Shown: positions 34,134 to 42,775 of the stretch, in pieces
How the letters are laid out: each line of letters begins with the position of its first letter
Numbering within the stretch: position 1 is the stretch's first letter
From: Acidobacteriota bacterium
GTDB taxonomy: Bacteria > Acidobacteriota > Terriglobia > Acidiferrales > UBA7541
DNA length: 64,000 bases
Assembly: GCA_027307115.1 (NCBI GenBank)
Contig: DAHUXN010000035.1
Span: 62,001-126,000, forward strand
Reading direction: 5' to 3'
Position numbers and translations under genes: made by a program
The notes under the pieces: generated by a model
The model's database searches: none
Seen by the model: only the letters and a program-made list of their open reading frames with translations
What the model was told of the DNA's origin: nothing

Positions 34134-35753
34134 TTACCCTTTATAGAACGCGTAGATATTGCCCGCCACGATCAGCAGCACCACCACAACCGCGGCGGCG
34201 CGCCCCATCCAGCGCATCCTGATCCTGTCGTGGTCTTCTTTCGGCGTGCTGATGCGCGGAATTCCCACCAACACGCGCGCGGCTACCAGCCCTTCGAGGT
34301 CTTCCTCGTTGCGAACGCGTGCGTCTGTTAGCTCAAACAGCGCCGTCAATCCCACTCCGACAGCGATGCCGAGAATCAGACCGCCTAGACTGAGCAGAAT
34401 GTGATTTGGTGACGCGGGTTTGTCCGGCAGTTGCGCTGGGTCAAGCAAACGGAACTGCTGGCCCTGTTGATTCTGTTCCAAGCTTGTGGCCAATTGCGAT
34501 TGCGACTGCTTCGCCAGCAACGAATCATAGTTTTTTTGAGATTCATTGTAGCCACGCGAGACATCGGCCAGAGCTTGCTCGGTCGCAGGCATCATGTTCA
34601 GGCGTGTCTGATACTCCGCCACTCGTCCTTCCAATGTTTTTTCCTGCTTCTCATATCCCTTAATCTCCAGTTGATTGGCCTTCAATTGGCTCTCAATCTG
34701 CATCATCGGAGTCGGCGCGCCATTCTGAAAATCGGCTCCTGCCACGCTCGTCACTGAATCCTTTGAAGTCTTGCCCGTCTTCTGATTTGTGGCGATTTCA
34801 CCTTCGATCTGCTTCTTCAGTTTCTCGGTCTTGGCAATTTGATCCTTCAGAGCGATCACGTCCGGATAATTATCGGTGTACTGAGATCGCTCAGCCGCCA
34901 GCTGCATACGCAAGTTTTTTAATTCTTTGTCCAATGCCGGCGGCGTTTCCGCGGAGTCTCCGTTTCCCAGGTCGGTTTGCACCGATTGGTATTGCTGAAC
35001 AATCGACTCCAGGTAAAGTTTCTGCTGTTGCGCCCGATCGAGTGCCCGCTGCGTCTGCTCGAGCTGATTCTGAACGCCAGACAAAATTTGGACGTTGCTC
35101 TCTAACTGGTCGGGAAGCTCGCCCACATGCTGCGCCTTAAAAGCCCGCACCTTGGCTCCTTGCTCTTCCAGCTTCGCGCGAGCGTCCGCCAACTGGTTGT
35201 CAAAGAACGAAGTCGTGCTCTGCGAAAGTTGTTGTTGGGATTTCATGTTCTGGTCGAGGAACGCAGAGGTGAGTTCGCTGTTCACCTGTTGCGCCAGCTC
35301 CGGTGTTGGACCGGTGTAGTAAATCTTGAATGCCGTCAAATCGCCGTTGCGACCGGGCACTTCTACCGATGTGATGCTAATGTCCTTGCGCATTTGATCC
35401 ACAGGATCCGTGGGCTCAAAAATAGCCAGCAAGCCACCATGCTTCGTATACAGATGGTATCTGCCAATAATCCCCTGAAGCTGCGTGCGGCTCAGGATTT
35501 GTTGCGTCATGCTCTGCAATTGGTCTTGCAGGCTGACAGACACGTTCGGCGGAACGAGTTCCGACGTGACTTTCTGGTCTTCGACCAGAATCAGCGCTTC
35601 GGACTGGTATGTGGCTGGTAATAGCCATCCGATTCCCCACACCATCGCCCAACACACAAATATCGAAAGAAGTATCAGCCAGCGATGCCGGCGAATGATG
35701 CTCCAATATTCTTCGATTCCACGTGACTTCTGCTCCTGTAATTCGTCTAGCAT
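34134..35753 (-). CDS. Wzz-type polysaccharide chain-length determinant
   Basis: A 539-residue inner-membrane protein with two membrane helices. The first (HRWLILLSIFVCWAMVWGIGWLLP, about 23-48) precedes a long periplasmic region rich in heptad-like helices (VQILSGVQNQLEQTQRALDRAQQQK, LKNLRMQLAAERSQYTDNYPDVIALKDQIAKTEKLKKQIEGEI). The second (HILLSLGGLILGIAVGVGLTALFEL) has the proline-glycine-rich PDKPASPNH motif before it. A third hydrophobic stretch at the C-terminus (MGRAAAVVVVLLIVAGNIYAF) is typical of the exosortase-system form. It controls polymer length with the kinase and ATPase. Confidence 0.92.
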   Translation of the reverse strand: MLDELQEQKSRGIEEYWSIIRRHRWLILLSIFVCWAMVWGIGWLLPATYQSEALILVEDQKVTSELVPPNVSVSLQDQLQSMTQQILSRTQLQGIIGRYHLYTKHGGLLAIFEPTDPVDQMRKDISITSVEVPGRNGDLTAFKIYYTGPTPELAQQVNSELTSAFLDQNMKSQQQLSQSTTSFFDNQLADARAKLEEQGAKVRAFKAQHVGELPDQLESNVQILSGVQNQLEQTQRALDRAQQQKLYLESIVQQYQSVQTDLGNGDSAETPPALDKELKNLRMQLAAERSQYTDNYPDVIALKDQIAKTEKLKKQIEGEIATNQKTGKTSKDSVTSVAGADFQNGAPTPMMQIESQLKANQLEIKGYEKQEKTLEGRVAEYQTRLNMMPATEQALADVSRGYNESQKNYDSLLAKQSQSQLATSLEQNQQGQQFRLLDPAQLPDKPASPNHILLSLGGLILGIAVGVGLTALFELTDARVRNEEDLEGLVAARVLVGIPRISTPKEDHDRIRMRWMGRAAAVVVVLLIVAGNIYAFYKG

Positions 35754-35755
35754 TT

Positions 35756-37084
35756 CTACCTCCCGAGCGGTTTCAAGAATGAATAGGTGATGGATGCAGC
35801 GGCCAGATCGTGGTTTCCAATAGGAAAACCTGCGAAGCCACCCGTCTCGTTCAATCTCTCGTAGGACATTTCCAAGGCAAGGTTCTTAGAAAACTGGTAC
35901 TGCGTCCCGGCCCTGGCGGAGTATGTTCGCAGCTCGTTTTGCCCGGTCTTGACAGCTACCAGTTGGTTGTCGGCCCCGGTGAGTGTCGATGTCAAACTCC
36001 AGCGACCTGTCAGCCTCCAGGACAACTTGGCCGTTCCAGCGTTGAGCTCGACGGCTCCAACCAACCCGCCTCCGTCACTGATCCGCCGCGTGTAATTCAG
36101 AGTTACCGCCAGTCGCTGCCCCGTCCAGTTGTAAATCGCGCCGCCCGCGGCGTGCCACTGGTTCGAGCGCACAGGGATCGTAATGGTGATAAAACCCAGA
36201 TTAATCACTACTTGATTGGCCGTCAGCGAGTATTCGGGTCCGCCATAGACCGTAAAGGTTGCGTTCGGCGTCAATTTCATTTCGTCGAAAACCAGAAATG
36301 TATGCGTCGTTGTGCGCGCATCGCGCGCCGGAAACCGCAAAACCTGGCCCTGGTACTGCACCCCCAGTTGGTTTTGCTCGGAAAACTGGTGCGAGTAGTA
36401 GGCGTTTCCGGATGCGATCTGTGAACGAATCAGCGATTGTGTGGGGCCCGATTTCTGCGTGGTATCGAAGTGCTCGGAGGCAAAACTGCCCCCTAACCCG
36501 ATACTGGAGTGCTCTGCGAATTGGTAGGAGTATTCTGCGTTCGACAAGATCGAAGTTCGCAGCAGACTGGGGAAAAATATGGTTTGGTTCGGCGAAATCG
36601 TCGGCCCCGGTGTAGTCGCGGACTGCTGAAACGGATTGTTGCTGCGAACATATGTCTGTTGCGCCGAAAGCGAGGTGTGCGGGGAAGGCAACCATGTAAA
36701 ATGTCCCCCAAAGCTCTGCGAAAACAGATTTCGATTGGGCAGATTCTGGCTCTTTATAAACCCGGGAGCGTACGTCAGTCCCCAATCCAAGCGCGGACGA
36801 GTCTCCTCAAAGTCGAAACTGGGCGTAATCAAATAATTTAGATTCCACTGTCGGGGCGCCGCGCCAATGACGGCGTTGTCGTCGAAAAAGCTCCCAACCG
36901 AAATGCTCCCCTTGAAAATATTCGTCATCTCCACGTCTTCCTTGGGGTTCGTGCTCGGCATTTGTCCGCTGGCCAGTATCGGTACATTGGACGAAGCTGG
37001 GCTTGCCGCTTGCGCACGCGCGAGCCCCGGAGTCAGGGCTAAAATCAGTCCGCAAGCCATGGCTATCCATTCTTGGCGATTCAT
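35756..37084 (-). CDS. Outer-membrane beta-barrel protein of the EPS cluster
   Basis: About 442 residues. A clear signal peptide follows ATG 37084 (MNRQEWIAMACGLILALTPGLARAQA), which has GGAGAG five bases upstream. The remainder alternates hydrophobic and polar residues with many aromatic ends and closes with SITYSFLKPLGR, as expected for an outer-membrane beta barrel. It matches the barrel protein that follows the export lipoprotein in exosortase-linked EPS operons. A role in the outer-membrane part of export is an inference. The gene sits 14 bases after the export-protein gene and two bases before the chain-length gene. Confidence 0.82.
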   Translation of the reverse strand: MNRQEWIAMACGLILALTPGLARAQAASPASSNVPILASGQMPSTNPKEDVEMTNIFKGSISVGSFFDDNAVIGAAPRQWNLNYLITPSFDFEETRPRLDWGLTYAPGFIKSQNLPNRNLFSQSFGGHFTWLPSPHTSLSAQQTYVRSNNPFQQSATTPGPTISPNQTIFFPSLLRTSILSNAEYSYQFAEHSSIGLGGSFASEHFDTTQKSGPTQSLIRSQIASGNAYYSHQFSEQNQLGVQYQGQVLRFPARDARTTTHTFLVFDEMKLTPNATFTVYGGPEYSLTANQVVINLGFITITIPVRSNQWHAAGGAIYNWTGQRLAVTLNYTRRISDGGGLVGAVELNAGTAKLSWRLTGRWSLTSTLTGADNQLVAVKTGQNELRTYSARAGTQYQFSKNLALEMSYERLNETGGFAGFPIGNHDLAAASITYSFLKPLGR

Positions 37085-37097
37085 CCGGCTCTCCGAT

Positions 37098-37763
37098 TTA
37101 CGGAACAACAATCGTGTCTCCCGGTTTCAACATGACGTTCTCCTGCAGATCTTTTCCCTTGATCACATTCTTGTAATTGAACGGGATTCGCACGCGTATG
37201 CCGCCTGGCATCGGCCGCAGCACATAAATCTTGGTTTCCTTCGCGAAATCCTTGAATCCGCCCGATTGCGCGATCGCATCCAGCACCGTCATCGACTGGC
37301 TCAGTTGATAAGAACCTGGTCGATTTACCTCGCCCACCACGTTGAATTGGTGACTCCGTGGATCGCTCACGATCACCGTTACTTCCGGGTTTTCGATGTA
37401 CGCTTTCAGCCGCTTCGTTAGATCATCCTGCAGCTGCATTGGTGTCATCCCGCTCGCCTGAATCTCGCCTACCAGCGGCAGCGAAATCTTCCCGTCCGGC
37501 CGCACCGGAATCGTCCGCGAAATCTCTTTCTCTTTCCATACATCGATCTCGAGAACGTCGTTCTCGCCGATCACGTAGGACTTGTTGTCTACCATCGACG
37601 CGCTCGCCCGGGTTTCGGGCTGTGCCGCTTTCGCCGAAGAATCGGAATCGGCAGCCGCTGCCGATGTCGTTTTCGTATCCTGAGCCCTCGCGGAAAAAAC
37701 AATCGCGGCCATCGCGGGAATCACTACCAGCCACTTCGCCTTTTCGACAAACCGAAATTTCAT
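37098..37763 (-). CDS. Polysaccharide export protein (Wza-like, SLBB)
   Basis: About 221 residues with a signal peptide (LVVIPAMAAIVFSARA) and a periplasmic polysaccharide export domain: SYVIGENDVLEIDVWKEKEISRTIPVRPDGKISLPLVGEIQASGMTPMQLQDDLTKRLKAYIENPEVTVIV. An SLBB domain follows (FNVVGEVNRPGSYQLSQSMTVLDAIAQSGGFKDFA). No lipobox is present, so it is soluble in the periplasm rather than lipid-anchored. I prefer ATG 37763 because AGGAG lies eight bases before it; the in-frame GTG at 37772 would overlap that site. It heads the structural part of the operon, directly after the sigma-54 activator gene. Confidence 0.92.
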   Translation of the reverse strand: MKFRFVEKAKWLVVIPAMAAIVFSARAQDTKTTSAAAADSDSSAKAAQPETRASASMVDNKSYVIGENDVLEIDVWKEKEISRTIPVRPDGKISLPLVGEIQASGMTPMQLQDDLTKRLKAYIENPEVTVIVSDPRSHQFNVVGEVNRPGSYQLSQSMTVLDAIAQSGGFKDFAKETKIYVLRPMPGGIRVRIPFNYKNVIKGKDLQENVMLKPGDTIVVP

Positions 37764-37795
37764 TTTCTCCACTCCTTTTACTTACAGCCTGGCGA

Positions 37796-38908
37796 TTAAT
37801 CGTTGCCTAGTTCCGGGGATTGAGGACTTCCCGCCACCTTGCGCGCTGGCACGCCGGCTTCTTTCAACTTGTACAACAATGCGCGGTAGCTGATATTCAG
37901 AGCGCTGGCCGCGCGCTTCCGATTCCAATTGTGCGTCTGCAAAATCTTCAGAATGATCTTGCTTTCGAATTCACGCATCGCCTGCCGTGTCACCTTCTTC
38001 AACGAAATCGACCCGCTGATCGGTATGTCGGGAATAAATGAACTCGTGTTCCCACCCGAAAGCTCCACGGTAATGGCGTCCTCCGACCCCAAAATGACGT
38101 ATCGCTTGATCAGGTTTTCGAGCTCCCGAATGTTTCCCGGCCAGTGATATCGTTGCATCATGTCCAGACGCCTGGCCGAGAGCGGCCGCGTGGGACGATT
38201 GAATTTTTCGCTGTAGACCTGCCGCAGAAAATCGCAAATCACGGGGATATCCACCACTCGTTCTCGCAGGCTCGGAACGTGGATATTCACAACGTTAATT
38301 CGGTAGTAGAGATCCTGGCGGAAACTTCCTTGCTCGATTTCTTCTTCTAGATTCCGGTTCGTCGCGCACACGACGCGGACGTCCACACGCTTGTCTTCTT
38401 GCGCGCCGATCGGGCAGAACTGTCCATCCTGCAACAGTTGCAGTAGTTTTGCTTGCAGGCCCATTTCGAGCTCTGCAATCTCATCCAAAAAAAGCGTCCC
38501 GTTCTGCGCCGATTCCACGCGCCCTGGCTTTGTACCGTTCGCGCCCGTGAACGCTCCCTTTTCGTACCCGAATAACTCGCTCTCCACCAGCGTCCCCGGT
38601 ATCGCTGGACAGTTAACCTTGACAAACGGCCCGGTATCCCATGGGGATCGGACATGAATCAGTTTCGCAATGATTTCCTTGCCGGTCCCGCTCTCTCCTT
38701 CGATGAGCACCGGGATGTTGGCACCGGCCACCTTATCCAGTTTTTGCCGCACCACCCTCATCACTTCTGAGCGGCCAAATACCACTTCGTCTGGAGGCAC
38801 GCTGAGGCTAATCTCACCGCTCAAGCGACTCGAACTCGGACGCGTCATCGTTCCCACTGCTACACCGTCCAGGACAGAGTCATTCAGTTCGACCCTGCGC
38901 AATCGCAT
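37796..38908 (-). CDS. Sigma-54-dependent transcriptional activator without receiver domain
   Basis: A 370-residue enhancer-binding protein. The AAA+ domain has Walker A GESGTGKE (71-78), the sigma-54 contact loop GAFTGA (118-123) and Walker B GTLFLDEIAE (about 137-146), with the arginine-finger region LYYRINVVNIHVPSLRER. The C-terminal Fis-type helix-turn-helix is MREFESKIILKILQTHNWNRKRAASALNISYRALLYKLKEAG. Only about 45 residues precede the AAA+ domain, so there is no receiver domain and activity may be constitutive or controlled by a partner. It lies 32 bases before the export-protein gene on the same strand. It and the regulator at 40075 are the candidates for the TGCAA-N4-TTGCA sites. 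Confidence 0.92.
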   Translation of the reverse strand: MRLRRVELNDSVLDGVAVGTMTRPSSSRLSGEISLSVPPDEVVFGRSEVMRVVRQKLDKVAGANIPVLIEGESGTGKEIIAKLIHVRSPWDTGPFVKVNCPAIPGTLVESELFGYEKGAFTGANGTKPGRVESAQNGTLFLDEIAELEMGLQAKLLQLLQDGQFCPIGAQEDKRVDVRVVCATNRNLEEEIEQGSFRQDLYYRINVVNIHVPSLRERVVDIPVICDFLRQVYSEKFNRPTRPLSARRLDMMQRYHWPGNIRELENLIKRYVILGSEDAITVELSGGNTSSFIPDIPISGSISLKKVTRQAMREFESKIILKILQTHNWNRKRAASALNISYRALLYKLKEAGVPARKVAGSPQSPELGND

Positions 38909-39366
38909 TTACTTGCACACTGAAAACCAACGTAGCTGCGCCCGCGCAAGTATTTTCAACATCACATGGGAACACTGTCAACTCCATACATATGATGACT
39001 TTACGCCAACGTTTTGGGTCGAGGAAAGGGCGTCGCGCTCACACCGTGCACTCGATGTAACTTAACAATAGTCGAATTCATAGGAAAATGTTTTCACTTT
39101 CCGGAAGCCATTTTCCTGTTTGCCTCCGTCAGTTCCGCCGAATGCCTGTATCGGTGTTTCTGCTTGCGGAAATTGGACTAAACTGGGGCACAAAACCAGG
39201 GGGGAATAAGGTAAATTCCAGGCTGAACTGACTTTCTAATCAGTTAGATAGGGGGATCCCCCGAGCGAAACGTCGCCTGCAGTTGACGCCCGGACACGAA
39301 GAATGCGGCAAATCGCATTCGTTCTGCAAAATAACTATTGTGTAGGAATTGCGAGAACCGGGAATT
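38909..39366. other. Intergenic region with several inverted repeats
   Basis: No gene is visible. It contains a perfect palindrome GGGGGATCCCCC (39251-39262) and the hairpin GAATGCG-N6-CGCATTC (39301-39320), the latter about 45 bases past the PilZ gene stop on the minus strand. It should hold the promoter of the sigma-54 activator and EPS operon, but I see no good -24/-12 or -35/-10 element. One GG-N10-GC at about 38915-38928 lies too close to the annotated start. Confidence 0.4.
39301..39320. repeat. Perfect inverted repeat GAATGCG-N6-CGCATTC
   Basis: Seven-base arms with a six-base loop, about 45 bases past the end of the PilZ gene. No T-run follows on the minus strand, so a protein-binding site or transcript-end hairpin are both possible. 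Confidence 0.4.
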
Positions 39367-39708
39367 TCACGCGTGAACAGGTTCACCACGTATAATGTCG
39401 TAACGTTCGATCACGGCTGCCACCCCCACATTTGCGTCGGCAGCTTCTCCGTTTTTCCTGTCCACTCGGACGACGCGCCCATGCGCCCGCACAAACACCT
39501 CGGTCCCTTGGGTGATTTCGGCAGGAAGCGTCAGCGTAAAATCCAACTCCGTTCCAGGTTGCAGTTCTTTGTGAAGTGTGAAGTAAACGCCGCGTGTTGA
39601 AATGTCGCGCGTTTGCCCATTGTGGGGAGATGCCTCTTTATTAACGGGCAACCGAACAATCACGGGAAGGGCTAAATCGTACCGACGAGCCAACCGACGC
39701 TCCGTCAT
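39367..39708 (-). CDS. Single-domain PilZ protein
   Basis: About 113 residues. The sequence MTERRLARRYDLALPVIVRLP carries the c-di-GMP-binding arginine motif (RRLARRY), followed by DISTRGVYF, a match to D/NxSxxG. I chose ATG 39708 because GAGGAG lies about eight bases upstream and the predicted sigma-54 promoter (39769-39784) falls just upstream; the longer frame from 39858 would place that promoter inside the gene. It should act as a c-di-GMP effector. The upstream dyad at 40049-40062 suggests control by the same activator as the exosortase operon. Confidence 0.85.
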   Translation of the reverse strand: MTERRLARRYDLALPVIVRLPVNKEASPHNGQTRDISTRGVYFTLHKELQPGTELDFTLTLPAEITQGTEVFVRAHGRVVRVDRKNGEAADANVGVAAVIERYDIIRGEPVHA

Positions 39709-39768
39709 CCCCAGTGCTCCTCTCAGACTACCGTAGACAGAAATTCCCCACCCCACGGGTTCAAAGGC

Positions 39769-39784
39769 AGCAATCCGGCTTCCA
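39769..39784 (-). promoter_or_regulatory. Sigma-54 (-24/-12) promoter of the PilZ gene
   Basis: The minus strand reads TGGAAGCCGGATTGCT: TGG at -24, TTGCT at -12 and exact GG-N10-GC spacing. The -12 lies about 62 bases before the ATG at 39708. Confidence 0.65.
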
Positions 39785-40048
39785 AACTGTTTACGCGCCC
39801 AACTTTCCTGATGTTCGACCGTTTTACCCAGATCAAAACCGAATGTATCGCCCATCACTTCCAGCCCTGGCCCTTCCTAAAGAACTCGGACAACTCCTTT
39901 CCTGACAACCAGCAACGCCGCTTTGAGCCGGCCTATTGCAGGGCGATAACTTTTCCCAAATTTCGGAGAAAGAAACAAGGAAAATATTTCGACGATGTGT
40001 CTGAATCCAACTCTAAGGCCAGTACCATCCAGCCTTCTGCATTCAATA

Positions 40049-40062
40049 TGCAAGTAGTTGCA
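40049..40062. promoter_or_regulatory. Candidate enhancer-binding-protein site (TGCAA-N4-TTGCA)
   Basis: The perfect dyad TGCAAGTAGTTGCA lies 264 bp upstream of the sigma-54 promoter of the PilZ gene. It shares the pattern of the sites at 5259 and 9350. Confidence 0.55.
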
Positions 40063-40074
40063 ATGCCTGGGGAA

Positions 40075-41550
40075 CTAAACGCCCCGAATTACAGGGGTTC
40101 CGTGCGATGCCCCCACGCGCGTTCCTTTGCCTGAATCCAAATTGAACTGCCGCATCTTGTACAGTAACGCCTTGTAACTAATCCCCAACATTCGCGCCGC
40201 ATCCTTGCGACACCAGTTCGTCTTCTCGAGCGCTCCCGCGATCGCTTCCATCTCGGCCTCATCCTTCAAGCCTCTTACAAGCGCTTTCAATCCCTGCTCC
40301 GCGGGCGCGCGAACTTCCTCCCGCGGAGAAACCCGCTGCTGTGCTTCCGTTAATTCGAGCAATTCCTTCAGGCTGCCGTCATTGTCTTCGAGAATTACGT
40401 ACCGTTTCACAAAATTTTCGAGCTCTCGCAAATTCCCCGGCCACGCATATCGCAAAGTCGCTTCCAGCAGATGTTCCGTCGGCTCGGGAACAGGTTTTTG
40501 AAATTTCTCGCTGTACTTCACCAGGAAATGCCGGAAGAGCATCGGAATCTCGTCGGTACGTTCGCGCAGCGGCGGCACATGCAAGGAAAGTACACTCAAA
40601 CGATAATACAAATCCTCGCGGAATCGGCCCGAGCGCATGGCATCTGCCACCTGCACATTCGTCGCTGCGAGCACTCGCACATCGACCTGAATGCCGCCGC
40701 GCGCGCCCAGCCGCGAAAATTGATTGTCCTGCAGCACGTGGAGCAACTTTGCTTGCAGATGCGGCGGCATTTCCGCGATTTCGTCGAGGAAAATCGTTCC
40801 CTTGTTCGCGAGTTCGAATTTCCCCGGTTTCGCCCGCACCGCGCCCGTAAACGCTCCTTGTTCGTAACCAAACAGCTCGGATTCGAGAAGCTCGCCCGGC
40901 AGCGCCGCGCAATTGACTTTTACGAAAGCCTGCTGGCGTCTCGTCGAACGCAGATGGATCATCCGCGCCACCACTTCCTTGCCCACGCCGCTCTCGCCGC
41001 TGATGAAAACGGGAACGTCCACCGGAGCAATTTGCAGAATTTGCTGCCGGATTTTCAGCATCTGCGGGCTCGCCACCAGAAAAGACATGTCCTCCGTTAA
41101 CTGGTCGCAGTATTCGCGCAGCGCCTGATTTTCGGCCTTCAGTTGTTTCTTCTGCCGGCATTTCAGCAGTGCCGCATCCAGTTCTGGCTTCTCGAATGGC
41201 TTCGTCAAGTAGTCATGCGCACCCAGCCGGATCGCCTCGACAACCGTGCTCACTTCATTCGAGCAGGAAAGCATAATGACGTTCAGCCCGCGGTCCATTT
41301 GCATCAACCGCCGAAGCGTTTCCAGACCGTCCATCTCCGGCATCAACACGTCGAGAATCACGAAGTCCGGCTTCGCGCCGCCGCCAATCGCTTCCAGGCC
41401 TTCCGTGCCGCTCGCCGCAGCGGTCACTTCGAACCCATCCACTTCGAGTAGCGTCTGGAGGTACTTTCGAATACTCGGCTCGTCATCGATAATGAGGATC
41501 TTCTCTTTATCGGCCGGAATTTCCACTTGGACCTTGGAGCCTTCACGCAT
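40075..41550 (-). CDS. NtrC-type sigma-54 response regulator (PrsR-like)
   Basis: A 491-residue response regulator. The receiver domain has the acidic pair DD at 22-23, the phosphoacceptor Asp67 (ILDVLMP) and Lys117 (LTKPFE). The AAA+ domain has GESGVGKE, the GAFTGA loop and GTIFLDEIAEM. The C-terminal Fis-type helix-turn-helix includes NWCRKDAARMLGISYKALLYKMRQF. It is encoded with a histidine kinase, whose stop overlaps this start by eight bases. It resembles the PrsR regulators that control PEP-CTERM genes with sigma-54 in other bacteria. It is my leading candidate for the three TGCAA-N4-TTGCA sites, but the sequence does not show which activator binds them. Confidence 0.9.
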   Translation of the reverse strand: MREGSKVQVEIPADKEKILIIDDEPSIRKYLQTLLEVDGFEVTAAASGTEGLEAIGGGAKPDFVILDVLMPEMDGLETLRRLMQMDRGLNVIMLSCSNEVSTVVEAIRLGAHDYLTKPFEKPELDAALLKCRQKKQLKAENQALREYCDQLTEDMSFLVASPQMLKIRQQILQIAPVDVPVFISGESGVGKEVVARMIHLRSTRRQQAFVKVNCAALPGELLESELFGYEQGAFTGAVRAKPGKFELANKGTIFLDEIAEMPPHLQAKLLHVLQDNQFSRLGARGGIQVDVRVLAATNVQVADAMRSGRFREDLYYRLSVLSLHVPPLRERTDEIPMLFRHFLVKYSEKFQKPVPEPTEHLLEATLRYAWPGNLRELENFVKRYVILEDNDGSLKELLELTEAQQRVSPREEVRAPAEQGLKALVRGLKDEAEMEAIAGALEKTNWCRKDAARMLGISYKALLYKMRQFNLDSGKGTRVGASHGTPVIRGV

Positions 41551-42775
41551 AGCTATAAACCTCGACTTTCATGGGCAGCAAAAACTTGAACGAGCTTCCG
41601 CGACCGGGTTCGCTGTCCACCCAGATCTTGCCGTGATGCGCCTGAATCAGGCGCTTGGTGATCGCCAGCCCCAATCCCATACCGGAAGAAGATGGATCGA
41701 CGCGCACAAAATCCTCAAAAATTTCCTGATGAAATTCCGCCGCAATTCCTACCCCGGTGTCCGTCACGGAAACCAATATGCTATTCGGCTGGGGGCGCTT
41801 GCCCGCGCGCCGTTCCTTTGTTGGAGTAATGGGCGAAATGCGCCGCTCCCAAAATTGCGTCTGTATTTGCAGAGTCACTTTTCCGCCCGCAGGTGTATGT
41901 TTCAGCGCATTGTCGACAAGATTGGTCACGCATTGTTGGATCTTAGGATAGTCGAACTTGAAGACCGGCAATTTCTCATCCAAAATCAGGTCCAAGTGGA
42001 CGTTGGCCCGTCGAAATGCCTCTTTCCAGCGCACCGCCATGTCATTCACGCAATCGCGAATATCATTGTCCTGGAATTGCAATACCAGCTTCCCGCTTTC
42101 CAGCGCCGTGTAATTCAAGAACGTTGACACGAGCCGGACTAAGCGGTCACAGCTGTGCTTCGATTCCTGAAGAATGTCCCGTTGCTTTTCCGTCAAATTT
42201 CCCAGCGAGCCAGAAAGCAGCAGGTCGTAGTAACCTTTCATTACCGCTAGTGGCGTTTTCAACTCGTGCGCGGCCGATCCCAGAAACACGGTCTTCTGCC
42301 GGTTCACCTCTTGCAGCCGGAGATACGCCGCCAACAAATTCCGATATGTGATTTCTCTCTCTTGCAGCAGATCGTGGACCGTCTGCCTCATCTGGTCCTG
42401 ATCGGCCGGGACTTCGTTCGGCGCTGGCTCCGCGAAAATCACCAGCCAATCCGGCTCCGGCAGCCAACGGATCCGCGCTCGCGCAGGTGCACCGCCGCAT
42501 TGGATCTGCAGGTCTACTTCCTGCTCTCCGCCTTCGAGTTGCCCGAAAAGACCTTTTGCATCCACATGCAAAACGTCACGGAACAAATTCGGCTGCGCTC
42601 CATCCGCGACCGCATCCCACTGAACAGAATTTTGGGCGTGCAAATTGGCAAACAGAACTCTTCCACTGCGATCGGTCACCAGGAGAGGCTTGTCCAGAGC
42701 GTCCAGAAGGCTGGACATCAATCCGAACAGAGTCGCTCCGGGCGCTTGAGGTTCGGCTGATGCGCTCTTACTCAA
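41543..42775 (-). CDS. Soluble histidine kinase with N-terminal PAS-like domain
   Basis: A 410-residue kinase without membrane helices. Residues of about 15-120 resemble a PAS sensor (PLLVTDRSGRVLFANLHAQNSVQWDAVADG). The phosphoacceptor His170 is in SAAHELKTPLAVMKGYYDLL. The ATP-binding domain has the N box LVDNALKHTPAGG, G1 VTDTGVGI and G2 GMGLGLAI, ending GSSFKFLLPM. It should phosphorylate the response regulator at 40075, whose start it overlaps. A short coiled linker (TVHDLLQEREITYRNLLAAYLRLQEVNRQK) joins the sensor to the kinase core. The signal is unknown. It differs from the membrane-bound PrsK kinases usually paired with PrsR. Confidence 0.9.
   Translation of the reverse strand: MSKSASAEPQAPGATLFGLMSSLLDALDKPLLVTDRSGRVLFANLHAQNSVQWDAVADGAQPNLFRDVLHVDAKGLFGQLEGGEQEVDLQIQCGGAPARARIRWLPEPDWLVIFAEPAPNEVPADQDQMRQTVHDLLQEREITYRNLLAAYLRLQEVNRQKTVFLGSAAHELKTPLAVMKGYYDLLLSGSLGNLTEKQRDILQESKHSCDRLVRLVSTFLNYTALESGKLVLQFQDNDIRDCVNDMAVRWKEAFRRANVHLDLILDEKLPVFKFDYPKIQQCVTNLVDNALKHTPAGGKVTLQIQTQFWERRISPITPTKERRAGKRPQPNSILVSVTDTGVGIAAEFHQEIFEDFVRVDPSSSGMGLGLAITKRLIQAHHGKIWVDSEPGRGSSFKFLLPMKVEVYSYA

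Larger units (their letters stand above)
39709..40074. other. Control region upstream of the PilZ gene
   Basis: About 365 bases between the PilZ gene and the end of the response regulator gene, both on the minus strand. It contains the predicted sigma-54 promoter and the TGCAA-N4-TTGCA dyad described separately. The open frame that extends the PilZ gene to 39858 is not supported. Nothing else recognisable was found. Confidence 0.55.

Noticed and set aside
38914-38929. GG-N10-GC sequence (TGGTTTTCAGTGTGCA) resembling a sigma-54 promoter before the sigma-54 activator gene
   Set aside because: The -24 element is weak and the -12 would be within ten bases of the annotated start at 38908. It is only feasible if translation begins at 38848, which has a poor ribosome binding site.
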